In this document: in pieces, positions 1 through 9,816 of the stretch
Numbering within the stretch: position 1 is the stretch's first letter
Layout: each line of letters opens with the position of its first letter
Origin: Acidobacteriota bacterium
GTDB lineage: Bacteria; Acidobacteriota; Vicinamibacteria; Vicinamibacterales; SCN-69-37
DNA: 64,000 nt
Direction: 5' to 3'
NCBI GenBank assembly: GCA_947467605.1
Contig: CANIII010000018.1
Location: 1 to 64,000, forward strand
Notes under the pieces: model-generated
What the model saw: only the letters and a program-made list of their open reading frames with translations
Told to the model about the DNA's origin: nothing
The model's database searches: none
Made by a program: the position numbers and the translations under genes

Positions 1-2421
<2,421 letters not shown>

Positions 2422-2472
2422 CAAGCACTGTCGGGAATCCCAGCCGGCCTGCGCCTTACTGCATAGACACCT

Positions 2473-3561
2473 ATGCAGCTCGCACCCGCGCTCCTCCTCA
2501 CGGCCTGGCTTGTGCCAGGCGCCACTCCCCCGCAGGACCCGCCATGCGCGATCGGCATGGTCGTGCGCGCCGGGGCGCTCAACTACGACGCGAAGATCCT
2601 GGAACTGAACCCGGTCACCGGCCTCTACAAGGTGCAGTACGTCCGCGGTGGCGACATCGAGTGGGTGCCGCCGAAGGACCTCAAGACCTGCAAGGCACCC
2701 GCGATCGCATCGGTGCCGACGACGTGGTTTCACGGCGTGTGGCAGCTCAACGTCGGAGGTGGCGGCGCCTGGCAGCAGAACGCTTCAACAGGCTCGTGGC
2801 ATGTGACCGGGCTCGACTCAGCCGGAGCACCGCCGATTCGCATCGCTGCCGACGGCACGTTCGAGTGGGTCATCAACAACGCAAAGACCATTCGCGGTCG
2901 ATGGCGCGCGGCGCAAACAGCGGAACTGAAGTACGGCTACGACAAGAAGGGCACCGCCATCCTCCTGGAAAAGGGTGAAGACGATGCGAATTGGTTGGTG
3001 ACGCGGGAACTGGTGTCGACGGCCACCGGTCGCGATCGCATCCTCCTTGAGCGCGCGGACCTCGGCACGACGTATCGCGGCAATCGCATTGGCGCGGCTG
3101 CCCCCGCCGGGCTGAAGCCCGGCGGCTCCACAACCTCCACAACCTCGACAAGCATCACCAAAGGTAACGTCGTCCTCAACTACGACGCCACGAAATGGGA
3201 CGCCTCGGCAACACCGAACGGCTTTCGATTGATGACGAAAGACCAGCGCGGTTTTGCGTTTCTCATCATCGATCCCGACCAGCACAGCGCGACGGCCTTT
3301 GCCGCTGAAGGGTTAAAGACGATGCGCGCGGGTGATCCGACGTTGAAGGTGATCGCACAACAGCAGCGCACCGTGAGCGGGACCGATGCGGTGGTCATGC
3401 GCCTCGACGTGACCGTGGCCGGCTCGCCGTACGCCTATATGGCGGTATTCGAAGGCAACGCGCGCGGCGGCGCCGAGCTGGTTACCTACACGACTCCCGA
3501 GTACTACCCCGGCCACGAGAAAGACTTCGCGGCACTTATCAACGGACTGCAACTGAAGTAG
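2473..3561 (+). CDS. Exported protein with SH3/Tudor-like N-terminal segment, function unknown
   Basis: The 362-residue protein has an N-terminal hydrophobic stretch (MQLAPALLLTAWLVPGA) that looks like a short signal peptide. Residues ~24-75 alternate charged and aromatic positions (KVQYVRGGDIEWVPPKDL) in a way that resembles a small SH3/Tudor-like barrel. Residues ~80-200 are beta-rich (TWFHGVWQLN...), perhaps lipocalin-like. After a Ser/Thr-rich linker (~220-230), the last ~130 residues resemble periplasmic PsbP/DUF1795-like folds; this is a weak impression from pattern only. The ATG lies inside a short inverted repeat (GCATAG-acac-CTATGC, 2461-2476), and no clear Shine-Dalgarno precedes it. 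It sits in a run of small same-strand genes behind the kinase. I do not recognise a specific family. Confidence 0.75.
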   Translation: MQLAPALLLTAWLVPGATPPQDPPCAIGMVVRAGALNYDAKILELNPVTGLYKVQYVRGGDIEWVPPKDLKTCKAPAIASVPTTWFHGVWQLNVGGGGAWQQNASTGSWHVTGLDSAGAPPIRIAADGTFEWVINNAKTIRGRWRAAQTAELKYGYDKKGTAILLEKGEDDANWLVTRELVSTATGRDRILLERADLGTTYRGNRIGAAAPAGLKPGGSTTSTTSTSITKGNVVLNYDATKWDASATPNGFRLMTKDQRGFAFLIIDPDQHSATAFAAEGLKTMRAGDPTLKVIAQQQRTVSGTDAVVMRLDVTVAGSPYAYMAVFEGNARGGAELVTYTTPEYYPGHEKDFAALINGLQLK

Positions 3562-3602
3562 CTCCCCAACCCTGCACCACATTCACATTGAAGAGGACTC
3601 AC

Positions 3603-4172
3603 ATGAAACTTCGACTGATCGTCGCCTCCGCAGCAACGCTCCTCCTCGCCTCGGCCATCTCGGCGAACGCACAGCAGATGAACAACCCCACCGCGGAGCG
3701 AGTTGCCGCGGCACGCAAGGCCAACTTCTGCGAAGACCCGTGGATCACGATCGCGATCTGGACCGACAGCGGCGGCATGGACAAACCAAACGGCTTCGGC
3801 CAGCTGGGTGAATGCCGAAAGGAGTTGTACAACGGCGGGCAGTGGGGCAGCTTTGCGGAACTGTTCAAGCATGTTCAGGCCACACGCGCCGCGATCAGGC
3901 AGCAGGGTGCGAGCTTTTCCCTGCGTGACAACGGCGGCAACACGCTGGCCCTGATCACGCGCGCCGCCAATGGCATGGAGATCAAGGAGATCATCGCCGG
4001 CCGACTCGTGTCGCAGGACGGCGGCTCGATCGTCGCCACTGGCGGCGGTAACCTTGTGTCTCATGACGGTGGCTCCATCGTCGCCACCGGCGGAGGAAAC
4101 TATTCGGTCCAGTCAGCTGGACGGGCGACCATCACACTGCCTGGCGGTCGCGTGCTAGTTCTCAACAAGTAG
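3603..4172 (+). CDS. Small exported protein with tandem DGGSIVATGGGN repeats
   Basis: I place the start at ATG 3603 because AAGAGGA (3591-3597) sits at Shine-Dalgarno distance; the in-frame TTG at 3588 lies upstream of that site. The 189-residue product has a clear signal peptide (MKLRLIVASAATLLLASAISANA) with cleavage near ANA-QQ. The mature part begins with a helical stretch (NNPTAERVAAARKANFC). It ends with two back-to-back copies of LVS[Q/H]DGGSIVATGGGN (residues ~135-166) and a beta-like tail. The repeats suggest a beta-strand or surface-exposed structure. No catalytic motif is visible. It follows the preceding exported protein by 41 nt and may be co-transcribed with it. Function unknown. 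Confidence 0.8.
   Translation: MKLRLIVASAATLLLASAISANAQQMNNPTAERVAAARKANFCEDPWITIAIWTDSGGMDKPNGFGQLGECRKELYNGGQWGSFAELFKHVQATRAAIRQQGASFSLRDNGGNTLALITRAANGMEIKEIIAGRLVSQDGGSIVATGGGNLVSHDGGSIVATGGGNYSVQSAGRATITLPGGRVLVLNK
4005..4100 (+). repeat. Two tandem 48-bp in-frame repeats
   Basis: Two consecutive 16-codon units (4005-4052 and 4053-4100) encode LVSQDGGSIVATGGGN and LVSHDGGSIVATGGGN. The nucleotide copies differ mainly at third positions, so the protein pattern has been kept while synonymous sites drifted. This points to an old, selected duplication rather than recent slippage. Confidence 0.85.
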
Positions 4173-4186
4173 CGCAACCCTGGATC

Positions 4187-4213
4187 GAGCCGCGGGCGTC
4201 TTGTCCGCGGCTC
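4187..4213 (+). terminator. GC-rich hairpin, possible terminator or attenuator
   Basis: A 9-bp perfect stem (GAGCCGCGG pairing with CCGCGGCTC) with a 9-nt loop lies 15 nt after the stop codon of the exported repeat protein. It ends 24 nt before the next start. No T-tract follows, so it is not a classical intrinsic terminator. It could stabilise a 3' end or attenuate read-through into the downstream gene. Confidence 0.4.
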
Positions 4214-4237
4214 CCCTTCACACGAGAGAGTTCAATC

Positions 4238-4630
4238 ATGACCAAGTCAGAAACAGATCTGTCGTCGGCCGCGTGGGTGTTAATCGGCATCACCGGCAAC
4301 CGGCCCGCACTACTTGAGATGTCGGGCGGCACGCTCGCGCTCACGACGAAGGAGGGTCGCGTGTTCGAAGTGAACGTGGCGGACCTCACGGACGTCACGT
4401 TCCCGTGGTACTACTTCGGCGGCGGGATGAAGATGACGGCCGCGGGGCGTCAGTACCGGATTTCGTTCGTGCGGCCGAATGGCGCCGAGATGCTGACGGC
4501 GCGCGTGCTCGAGAGCCTCGGCGCAACACCCTTTGCGATGCTCACCGCCGTGGGCAAGATCACCGACATCGGCAGCGGCCGACGCGCCGGCAAGGCATGG
4601 CGCGCGGCACTGCAGAGCGTCAGCGCGTAG
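4238..4630 (+). CDS. Small PH-like/GRAM-like domain protein, function unknown
   Basis: The 130-residue protein has no signal peptide or membrane segment and is probably cytoplasmic. A purine-rich CACGAGAGAG lies just upstream of the ATG. The first ~90 residues read as a beta-sandwich: short strands such as GTLALTTKEGRVFEVNVADL, then DVTFPWYYFGGGMKM and QYRISFVRP, followed by a helix near the C-terminus. This is the strand-then-helix order of PH-like/bPH domains that bind membranes or other proteins. The domain call is by pattern only. Its stop is 3 nt from the convergent stop of the propeller gene at 4634. Confidence 0.7.
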   Translation: MTKSETDLSSAAWVLIGITGNRPALLEMSGGTLALTTKEGRVFEVNVADLTDVTFPWYYFGGGMKMTAAGRQYRISFVRPNGAEMLTARVLESLGATPFAMLTAVGKITDIGSGRRAGKAWRAALQSVSA

Positions 4631-4633
4631 GGT

Positions 4634-7600
4634 TCACTTCTTCACGAGTTCCAGCTCGATTGCTGCGAGATCCTTCTTGACTGCCGCGAGATCGGCGCGC
4701 TGCACACCGGTTGGTGCCGCGAGGCTTCCGGTTTGCGCGCCCGACATCGTGAACTGATTGAAGAGGCCATTAAGGCGAGTGCGGATCGGCGCCACTTGCG
4801 CGCCGCCACCGCGCCCGCCGCCACGGCCCCCACCACCGCCAGCACCGAGACGCGTCTCGAGCGCCTGCAACTTCGCCGCCTGATCGCCGGTTGTGGCTGC
4901 ACGACGCGCGGCCACGTCTTTGACGATGGCATCGACCTTGGCCTGAAGATCGAGGACCTCCATCACGAATGCTTCACGCGACTTGTGCTGCAGCGGCGTC
5001 ACGTTCAGTGCGGGATCAGCTCGCACTTCGAACGACTTTGAACCGGCCGCCACACCATCCACTTCGAGCGTGACGGTGAACATGCCCGGCGCCACCTGTG
5101 GCCCACGCAGGCCGATCTCGTGCGACGGAATTGGCAACTGCACGGCACCTGCGCGGGCACCGCCACCACCACCGCCCTCTTCGCCACCACCGCCTCCGCC
5201 GCCACCAGCACCGCGACCGGTTGCCGCCGGCGCCGCAAAACGCAGATCCCAATTCACGCGGTGAATCACACCCGCGCTCGCCGGCCCGGTCACTTCGCGA
5301 ATCACGCGGCCCGAGGGATTCTTCACAATCAACTTCACCTTCTGTGCGGCCGCACCCAGGTTGTAGGTAAACGCAGCACCTTCCGCCGGGTTCTCTGCGG
5401 TGAAGAAGTACTGACCCATGTTGGAGATGTCTTCCCAATACAGCATCAACGTCGCGCGCGGCACATTGAACAAATGCGCCCGCTCCGAAGCGATCGCCTC
5501 CGTCCACTCCGCAATCGGCGTGGCATCATCGAGAATCCATACACCGCGACCGTGTGTGCCAAGGATCAGATCCTTCGTGCGCGGGTGAATGACGATGTCG
5601 GCGTATTGCGTCGTTGGCAAGTTCGCTGCGAGGCGCGTCCAATGATCGCCGCTGTCGCGTGTGACAAACAACGCGCGCTCCGTGCCTGCGAACAGCACGT
5701 TGGGCTTGCCGGGGAATTCGGCCAAACCGCGGATCGACGCATCGTCGCCTGGAAGTCCGTTGACGACGGCCTTCCAGGTCTTGCCGAAGTCGGTCGTGCG
5801 GAAGAGGTATGGCTTGAAGTCGCCGTCGCGATGCGCGTCGAACGCGACGAATGCCGTACCCTTTGACGCACCCGACGCCACGATGTCGCCGACGAACGTG
5901 CCGTTCTTCACGCCGGCGATGTTCTTGCTCAGTTCTGACCAGGTGACACCGCCGTCACTCGTCACCTGCACGTTGCCGTCGTCAGTGCCAACCCAGAGCA
6001 CTTTCGGATCAATCGGCGATTCGGCGAAGTTCGAGATCTCGCTGATCGCGTCGCCGTCGTTGCGCGAAAGCTTGATGTCTTTGTTGAGCACACCCATCAT
6101 CGGCAGCTCATCGCGATTGATGGAGCGCGTGAGGTCGATGCTCCGCGACCAGGTGGAGCCGGAGTCGCGTGAGGTGAAGAGGCGATTGCCGCCGAGATAG
6201 ACCGTACCCGATGTGTGCTTTGATGCCATGACGGGCGCGTCCCAATCGAAGCGATAGCCCGGCTCGCCGGCAGGCGCGCGCGGCGTGATGGCCTGAATGT
6301 CGCCGGTGATCGGATCGACGAGCGACAGGTTGCCACCCGATGACGAGGAGTAGACTTTGCGATTGTTTGCGATGTCGACGGCCTTGCCGGTGCCGTCGCT
6401 GTAGCCGATCTCGAGCCAGTCCTGATTGAGGATGCCAAGCCAGTGACGCGTCGCGCTTGGTCCCATCCACGAGTGGTTGTCCTGCAGACCGGTGTAGACC
6501 CAATACGGATCGCGGTTGTCGACGGCCACGCGGTACGTCTGCGCCACCGGGATGTTGGTGTGGCGCATATACGTCTTGCCCATGTCGAAGCTCTCGTGCA
6601 GGCCGCCGTCGCCGACGACGTAGATGTGACTCGAATTCGCCGGATCCACGCGCAGCACGTGATGATCGGTCTTGAGGCCGAGGTCGTATGTTGCTGACGT
6701 CGGCTCCTCGATGAACGTCGCGCCGCCGTCCATGCTGTGCACGATGGATGTGCCCGGCAGCCAGATGTGTTTGTCGTTGTTTGGGTCGATCGTCGGCTTG
6801 CTGTAGTACATCGGCCGCGGGTTGGTGCGGCTCATCTGCTTCCACGTCGCGCCGGCATCTTCCGTGCGATACGTGCCGCTTGCGGTGGCGTGCTCGATGG
6901 TCGCAATCAGCACATCGGGCTTGGACATCGCGATGGCAAGACCGATGCGGCCTTTGTCGCCAGCAGGAATGCCGCTCTCGAGCTTCTTCCACGTAGTGCC
7001 CGCGTCGGTGCTCTTGTAGATTGCGCTACCAGGTCCGCCGCCGTTGAAGCCATAGGCCGTGCGCAGGCGCTGATACGTCGCTGCATAGAGCACCTTCGCA
7101 TTGCGCGGATCCATCACCAGATCTGTAGCGCCTGTGTAGGTGTCGACATACAGCACCTTCGTCCACGTCTTGCCGGCGTCGGTCGTCTTGAACACACCGC
7201 GCTCGGTGCTTGCGGCCCAGAGGTTACCGACGGCAGCCACGTAAGCGACGTTCGGGTCTACAGGGTCGAGGACCACGCGGCCAATCGAACGAGTTTCGTG
7301 AAGACCGAGATAGGTCCACGTGTCGCCGCCGTTGGTGGAGCGATACACACCGCCGCCCCAGGAGGAACTCTGCCGGTTGTTCTGTTCGCCGGTGCCGGCC
7401 CAAATGATGTTCGTGTCTTTCTCGAAGATCGCGAGTGCGCCGAACGTATTGTCGGGCTGGGTACCGAAGACGTCCTTCCAGGTCACAGCCTTGTTCGTGG
7501 ATTTCCAGATGCCGCCACTCGCGGTGCCGACATACAGCACGGCGGGATTCTTCGGATCGATCGCGAGGTCATGGATGCGGCCGCTCGTGACGCCCGGGCC

Positions 7601-7735
7601 GATGTCGCGAAAGTGCAGTTCGGCGAACGGCGACGGCGGCGTGGCCTGCGCGCTCGTGGGTGCCGAGGAGAACACGGCCCAGGACGCAAGTGACAACAGA
7701 CCAACAACGGCAGCAAGTGAGGATGCTCGGCGCAT
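4634..7735 (-). CDS. Secreted BNR/VPS10-like (sortilin-type) beta-propeller protein
   Basis: The 1033-residue protein carries a signal peptide (LAAVVGLLSLASWAVFSSAPTSAQA). It is followed by many BNR/Asp-box units of the form S-T-D/N-x-G-x-T-W (IYKSTDAGTTWKKL, VYRSTNGGDTWTYLG, VTSDGGVTWSEL), as in sialidase and Vps10 propellers. Proteins of this class in Acidobacteriota are often labelled glycosyl hydrolase, but I see no sialidase catalytic set and would not assign an activity. Around residues ~828-850 there is a nearly pure glycine stretch, then a beta-sandwich-like segment and a coiled-coil-like tail rich in Ala, Leu and Lys, also with a Gly-rich insert. A second member with the same plan is at 48449-51994. 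The start ATG has a TAGAAT hexamer exactly 6 nt upstream and no Shine-Dalgarno, suggesting a leaderless transcript. Confidence 0.92.
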   Translation of the reverse strand: MRRASSLAAVVGLLSLASWAVFSSAPTSAQATPPSPFAELHFRDIGPGVTSGRIHDLAIDPKNPAVLYVGTASGGIWKSTNKAVTWKDVFGTQPDNTFGALAIFEKDTNIIWAGTGEQNNRQSSSWGGGVYRSTNGGDTWTYLGLHETRSIGRVVLDPVDPNVAYVAAVGNLWAASTERGVFKTTDAGKTWTKVLYVDTYTGATDLVMDPRNAKVLYAATYQRLRTAYGFNGGGPGSAIYKSTDAGTTWKKLESGIPAGDKGRIGLAIAMSKPDVLIATIEHATASGTYRTEDAGATWKQMSRTNPRPMYYSKPTIDPNNDKHIWLPGTSIVHSMDGGATFIEEPTSATYDLGLKTDHHVLRVDPANSSHIYVVGDGGLHESFDMGKTYMRHTNIPVAQTYRVAVDNRDPYWVYTGLQDNHSWMGPSATRHWLGILNQDWLEIGYSDGTGKAVDIANNRKVYSSSSGGNLSLVDPITGDIQAITPRAPAGEPGYRFDWDAPVMASKHTSGTVYLGGNRLFTSRDSGSTWSRSIDLTRSINRDELPMMGVLNKDIKLSRNDGDAISEISNFAESPIDPKVLWVGTDDGNVQVTSDGGVTWSELSKNIAGVKNGTFVGDIVASGASKGTAFVAFDAHRDGDFKPYLFRTTDFGKTWKAVVNGLPGDDASIRGLAEFPGKPNVLFAGTERALFVTRDSGDHWTRLAANLPTTQYADIVIHPRTKDLILGTHGRGVWILDDATPIAEWTEAIASERAHLFNVPRATLMLYWEDISNMGQYFFTAENPAEGAAFTYNLGAAAQKVKLIVKNPSGRVIREVTGPASAGVIHRVNWDLRFAAPAATGRGAGGGGGGGGEEGGGGGGARAGAVQLPIPSHEIGLRGPQVAPGMFTVTLEVDGVAAGSKSFEVRADPALNVTPLQHKSREAFVMEVLDLQAKVDAIVKDVAARRAATTGDQAAKLQALETRLGAGGGGGRGGGRGGGAQVAPIRTRLNGLFNQFTMSGAQTGSLAAPTGVQRADLAAVKKDLAAIELELVKK

Positions 7736-7741
7736 CCCGGC

Positions 7742-7747
7742 ATTCTA
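7742..7747 (-). promoter_or_regulatory. -10 hexamer TAGAAT, 6 nt before ATG (leaderless promoter)
   Basis: Reading the minus strand, TAGAAT is followed by GCCGGG and then the ATG at 7735. Five of six bases match TATAAT. Transcription would begin at or next to the start codon, and no Shine-Dalgarno is present. Confidence 0.6.
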
Positions 7748-7775
7748 GCCGCTGTAGTAGTTGAGTGGGTTCGCG

Positions 7776-8513
7776 CTACGAGAAGATCAGTTTGAACCCG
7801 GCCACAACGAGCACGAGTCCGAGGACGCGCCGAAATACGGGCGCACCGATGCGTCGACTCCCGAGGTCGGATCCGATCAGGCCTCCGATGACGGCCGCGC
7901 CGGCCCAGAGCGGAAGCTGGCCGGGTAGGTGCGCGAGGCTCGCGGGGTTGCCCGCAAGACCTGCAGCGGAGTTCACGAGGATGAAGGCGGCCGAGACGCC
8001 AGCGGTCTCGCGTGTGTCGGCCCAACCCATGAAGATCAGTAGCGGACTGAGAAAGATGCCGCCGCCCGTGCCCGTAAGCCCGGAGAGCATGCCGATGCCG
8101 GCACCGCTCGCCACCGACACGAGCCGGCTGGGCCGACGCGAGTCGGCACGCGGCTGTAGCGGAAGCCACAGGCGAACGGCGGTCGCCCAAAGGATGAGTC
8201 CGATGAGCGTGCGGTACCAGTGCCCGGGCAGCGTGATACCGCCGCCGATGAAGGCGAGTGGGATCGATCCCAGAGCAAAGGGCCACAGCAGCGACCACGA
8301 GAAGAGCCCCACGCGCGCGAAGCGGAACACGGCGATTGACGCGACGAGCAGATTCAGCACGAGCGCTGTCGGTCGCATCGTCGCTGCAGGCACGCCGAGC
8401 ATCGCCATCGCGGCGAGATAGCCGGATGCGCCGGCGTGGCCGACCGTTGAGTACAGGATGGCCGCGACAAAGAACGCGACCGCGAGAATGAGCGATTGGC
8501 TGTCGAGGATCAC
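7776..8513 (-). CDS. Sulfite exporter TauE/SafE family membrane protein
   Basis: I choose the GTG at 8513 because GATGAGG lies about 8 nt upstream. The ATG at 8555 would overlap the preceding gene and lacks such a site. The ~245-residue product is almost entirely hydrophobic, with about eight membrane helices. It carries the TauE/SafE hallmarks in both halves: ILYSTVGHAGASGYLAAMA near the N-terminus and LSGLTGTGGGIFLSPLLIF in the middle. The family moves sulfur-containing or other small anions across the inner membrane. It lies directly behind an HTH-TOBE regulator, in what looks like a two-gene operon, so the substrate could be an oxyanion related to that regulator's ligand (inference). Confidence 0.92.
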   Translation of the reverse strand: MILDSQSLILAVAFFVAAILYSTVGHAGASGYLAAMAMLGVPAATMRPTALVLNLLVASIAVFRFARVGLFSWSLLWPFALGSIPLAFIGGGITLPGHWYRTLIGLILWATAVRLWLPLQPRADSRRPSRLVSVASGAGIGMLSGLTGTGGGIFLSPLLIFMGWADTRETAGVSAAFILVNSAAGLAGNPASLAHLPGQLPLWAGAAVIGGLIGSDLGSRRIGAPVFRRVLGLVLVVAGFKLIFS

Positions 8514-8526
8514 GACGGCGGCCTCA

Positions 8527-8997
8527 TCACTTTCGCGATGCGCGACGCTTGGCACGCGTGCGCACGGTTGGCGACGCCACAGCTTCGCGCCCGATCATCA
8601 CTTCTGTTGACTTGATAATCGCCAGCGCATCGTCGCCGCGACGAAGCTTCAGTTCCTCGACCGCGTCACGCGTGATGACGGCCGTCAGTGTCTGGTCGCC
8701 GATGCGGAGCTTCACTTGCGCCATCAGGCCGTCGGTACGGATCTCGTCGACAAAACCGCGCAGACGGTTGCGCCCGCTGAGCACGACGATCATGCCGGTC
8801 GGCGCGGCGGATCTCTTTCGAGTGAGCGCCGCCGGAGCGCGACGCGCCAGCAGCCGATCAATCTCCGCGTCAGCGATGCGGTGATGCCCACCTGACGTCT
8901 GCGTCGTGCGCACTTCGCCGTGGTGGATCCACGCTTTCAGTGTGGAATAGGCCACGCCAAGTTTCTCGGCGGCGGCGCGAACGGTGTGTTGAGACAT
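8527..8997 (-). CDS. HTH (excisionase/MerR-like) - TOBE domain molybdate-responsive-type regulator
   Basis: 156 residues. The N-terminal ~50 residues form an excisionase-type winged helix (VRAAAEKLGVAYSTLKAWIHHGEV, with SGGHHRIADAEIDRLLA). After a basic linker, residues ~68-135 form one TOBE/Mop-like domain (GMIVVLSGRNRLRGFVDEI, then AQVKLRIGDQTLTAVIT and LKLRRGDDALAIIKSTEVMI). TOBE domains of this kind bind molybdate or tungstate in ModE and Mop proteins, so the protein is probably an oxyanion-sensing transcription factor. The tail is Arg/Lys-rich. An inverted repeat (CGATTC-5-GAATCG) overlaps its own -10 region, as expected for autoregulation. It is the first gene of an operon with the TauE/SafE permease. 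Confidence 0.88.
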   Translation of the reverse strand: MSQHTVRAAAEKLGVAYSTLKAWIHHGEVRTTQTSGGHHRIADAEIDRLLARRAPAALTRKRSAAPTGMIVVLSGRNRLRGFVDEIRTDGLMAQVKLRIGDQTLTAVITRDAVEELKLRRGDDALAIIKSTEVMIGREAVASPTVRTRAKRRASRK

Positions 8998-8998
8998 G

Positions 8999-9017
8999 CG
9001 ATTCGGATTGAATCGTA
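8999..9017 (-). promoter_or_regulatory. Inverted repeat over the -10 of the HTH-TOBE regulator
   Basis: CGATTC (8999-9004), a 5-nt spacer and GAATCG (9010-9015) form a perfect inverted repeat immediately upstream of the ATG at 8997. On the minus strand a TACGAT hexamer (9017-9012) overlaps its distal arm. This arrangement fits a repressor site controlling the regulator and the downstream permease. Confidence 0.45.
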
Positions 9018-9063
9018 TGGTACTTACGGCCTAAAACGAACTGATTCGTGCACAACTGATGGT

Positions 9064-9513
9064 CTAGTCTTCGGTGCCAACCTCGATGCCGTCGAGGACG
9101 ATGCGGTCGAGACCGGCGACGTGGTCGAAGTCGTGGTCAAAGGTGAGCAGGCACGCGCCCTGATCGATCGCGCACGCGGCAATCCAGATGTCGTTGGCTG
9201 GGATTGGAGTCCCGGCTCGCCGCAATCCCACGAAGACGCGCCCGTAGTGTCGCGCCACTGTTTCCGAGACAGGAACAACGTGCACGAACGGCTCGGCGAG
9301 AAAATCACTGAGCGCGACGCGATTTTCGCGCGCGCGGGAGCCGAGTTCGAATGCGCCGTGGAGTTCGCCGAGCACGGGTGTTGGTACCATGACAGACTCG
9401 GCTTCGGCGATCAGATCGCGGACGCGCGTGTCGCCTGACCGAAATTTCGAGTAGGCCGACGTGTCGAGCACCAGCCGGGTGATCCGCTCGGCGCTACCGC
9501 CACTGATCGTCAT
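9064..9513 (-). CDS. VapC-like PIN-domain toxin
   Basis: 149 residues with the PIN layout. The first acidic residue is in LVLDTSAYSKFRSG, a conserved Glu in VPTPVLGELHGAF, and the late acidic cluster in PANDIWIAACAIDQGACLLTFDHDFDHV. PIN toxins are Mg-dependent ribonucleases that cut tRNA or rRNA. As read, the first 20 nt overlap the end of the antitoxin gene, so the two are translationally coupled. A later start at the Val of VLDTSAY is possible. This is the second gene of a type II toxin-antitoxin operon. Confidence 0.9.
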   Translation of the reverse strand: MTISGGSAERITRLVLDTSAYSKFRSGDTRVRDLIAEAESVMVPTPVLGELHGAFELGSRARENRVALSDFLAEPFVHVVPVSETVARHYGRVFVGLRRAGTPIPANDIWIAACAIDQGACLLTFDHDFDHVAGLDRIVLDGIEVGTED

Positions 9514-9736
9514 CGATGACTCTCTGATTCTTGAGGGCGAGGTCGAATTCGACTGCGTCAGCGGGCGACCAGGTCATGTAGCGGTTCAGGCGCTCCAGGC
9601 GGGCGTCGATCCCGACGGCGGCTTCGAGGATTTTCAAGGCGGTCGTATTGACGCTCTGGCCGCGGCTCTTTCCGAGCTTGGTGAGGCGGCGGTTCAGATC
9701 GATTGAGACGCCGCGAATGGTGAGTTGCGATGCCAT
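9494..9736 (-). CDS. FitA/VapB-type ribbon-helix-helix antitoxin
   Basis: 80 residues. The N-terminus (MASQLTIRGVSIDLNRRLTKL) has the strand plus two-helix pattern of a FitA-type RHH DNA-binding domain. The C-terminal part (TWSPADAVEFDLALKNQRVIDD) is the acidic tail that would thread into the PIN active site. It precedes and overlaps the PIN toxin gene. The ATG lies within one of two CATGCATGCA boxes and has TACGAT 6 nt upstream with no Shine-Dalgarno, so transcription and autorepression probably act at the start codon itself. Confidence 0.88.
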   Translation of the reverse strand: MASQLTIRGVSIDLNRRLTKLGKSRGQSVNTTALKILEAAVGIDARLERLNRYMTWSPADAVEFDLALKNQRVIDDDQWR

Positions 9737-9765
9737 GCATGCATCGTATCACTGTCATGCATGCA
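9734..9765 (-). promoter_or_regulatory. Antitoxin operator: two CATGCATGCA boxes 22 bp apart, with extended -10
   Basis: CATGCATGCA occurs at 9734-9743 and again at 9756-9765, a 22-bp offset (about two helical turns). The first copy contains the antitoxin start codon. Between them, on the minus strand, lies TGA-TACGAT, an extended -10 whose hexamer ends 6 nt before the ATG. RHH antitoxins typically bind pairs of such short boxes to repress their own operon. Confidence 0.6.
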
Positions 9766-9780
9766 CTCGATGGAGTTGGC

Positions 9781-9798
9781 GGCGGCGTTTGCGCCGCC
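9781..9798 (-). terminator. Short GC hairpin, weak terminator candidate
   Basis: GGCGGCG and CGCCGCC pair around a 4-nt loop 18 nt after the stop of the M6-like protease gene. No T-run follows on the transcribed strand, so termination efficiency is doubtful. Confidence 0.3.
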
Positions 9799-9816
9799 AC
9801 ACCGGCGCATTGCCAC

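Noticed and set aside
5150-5240. Short GC-rich repeats suggesting a CRISPR or microsatellite
   Set aside because: They are glycine codons (GGN) in the propeller protein's Gly-rich loop, with no fixed repeat-spacer spacing.
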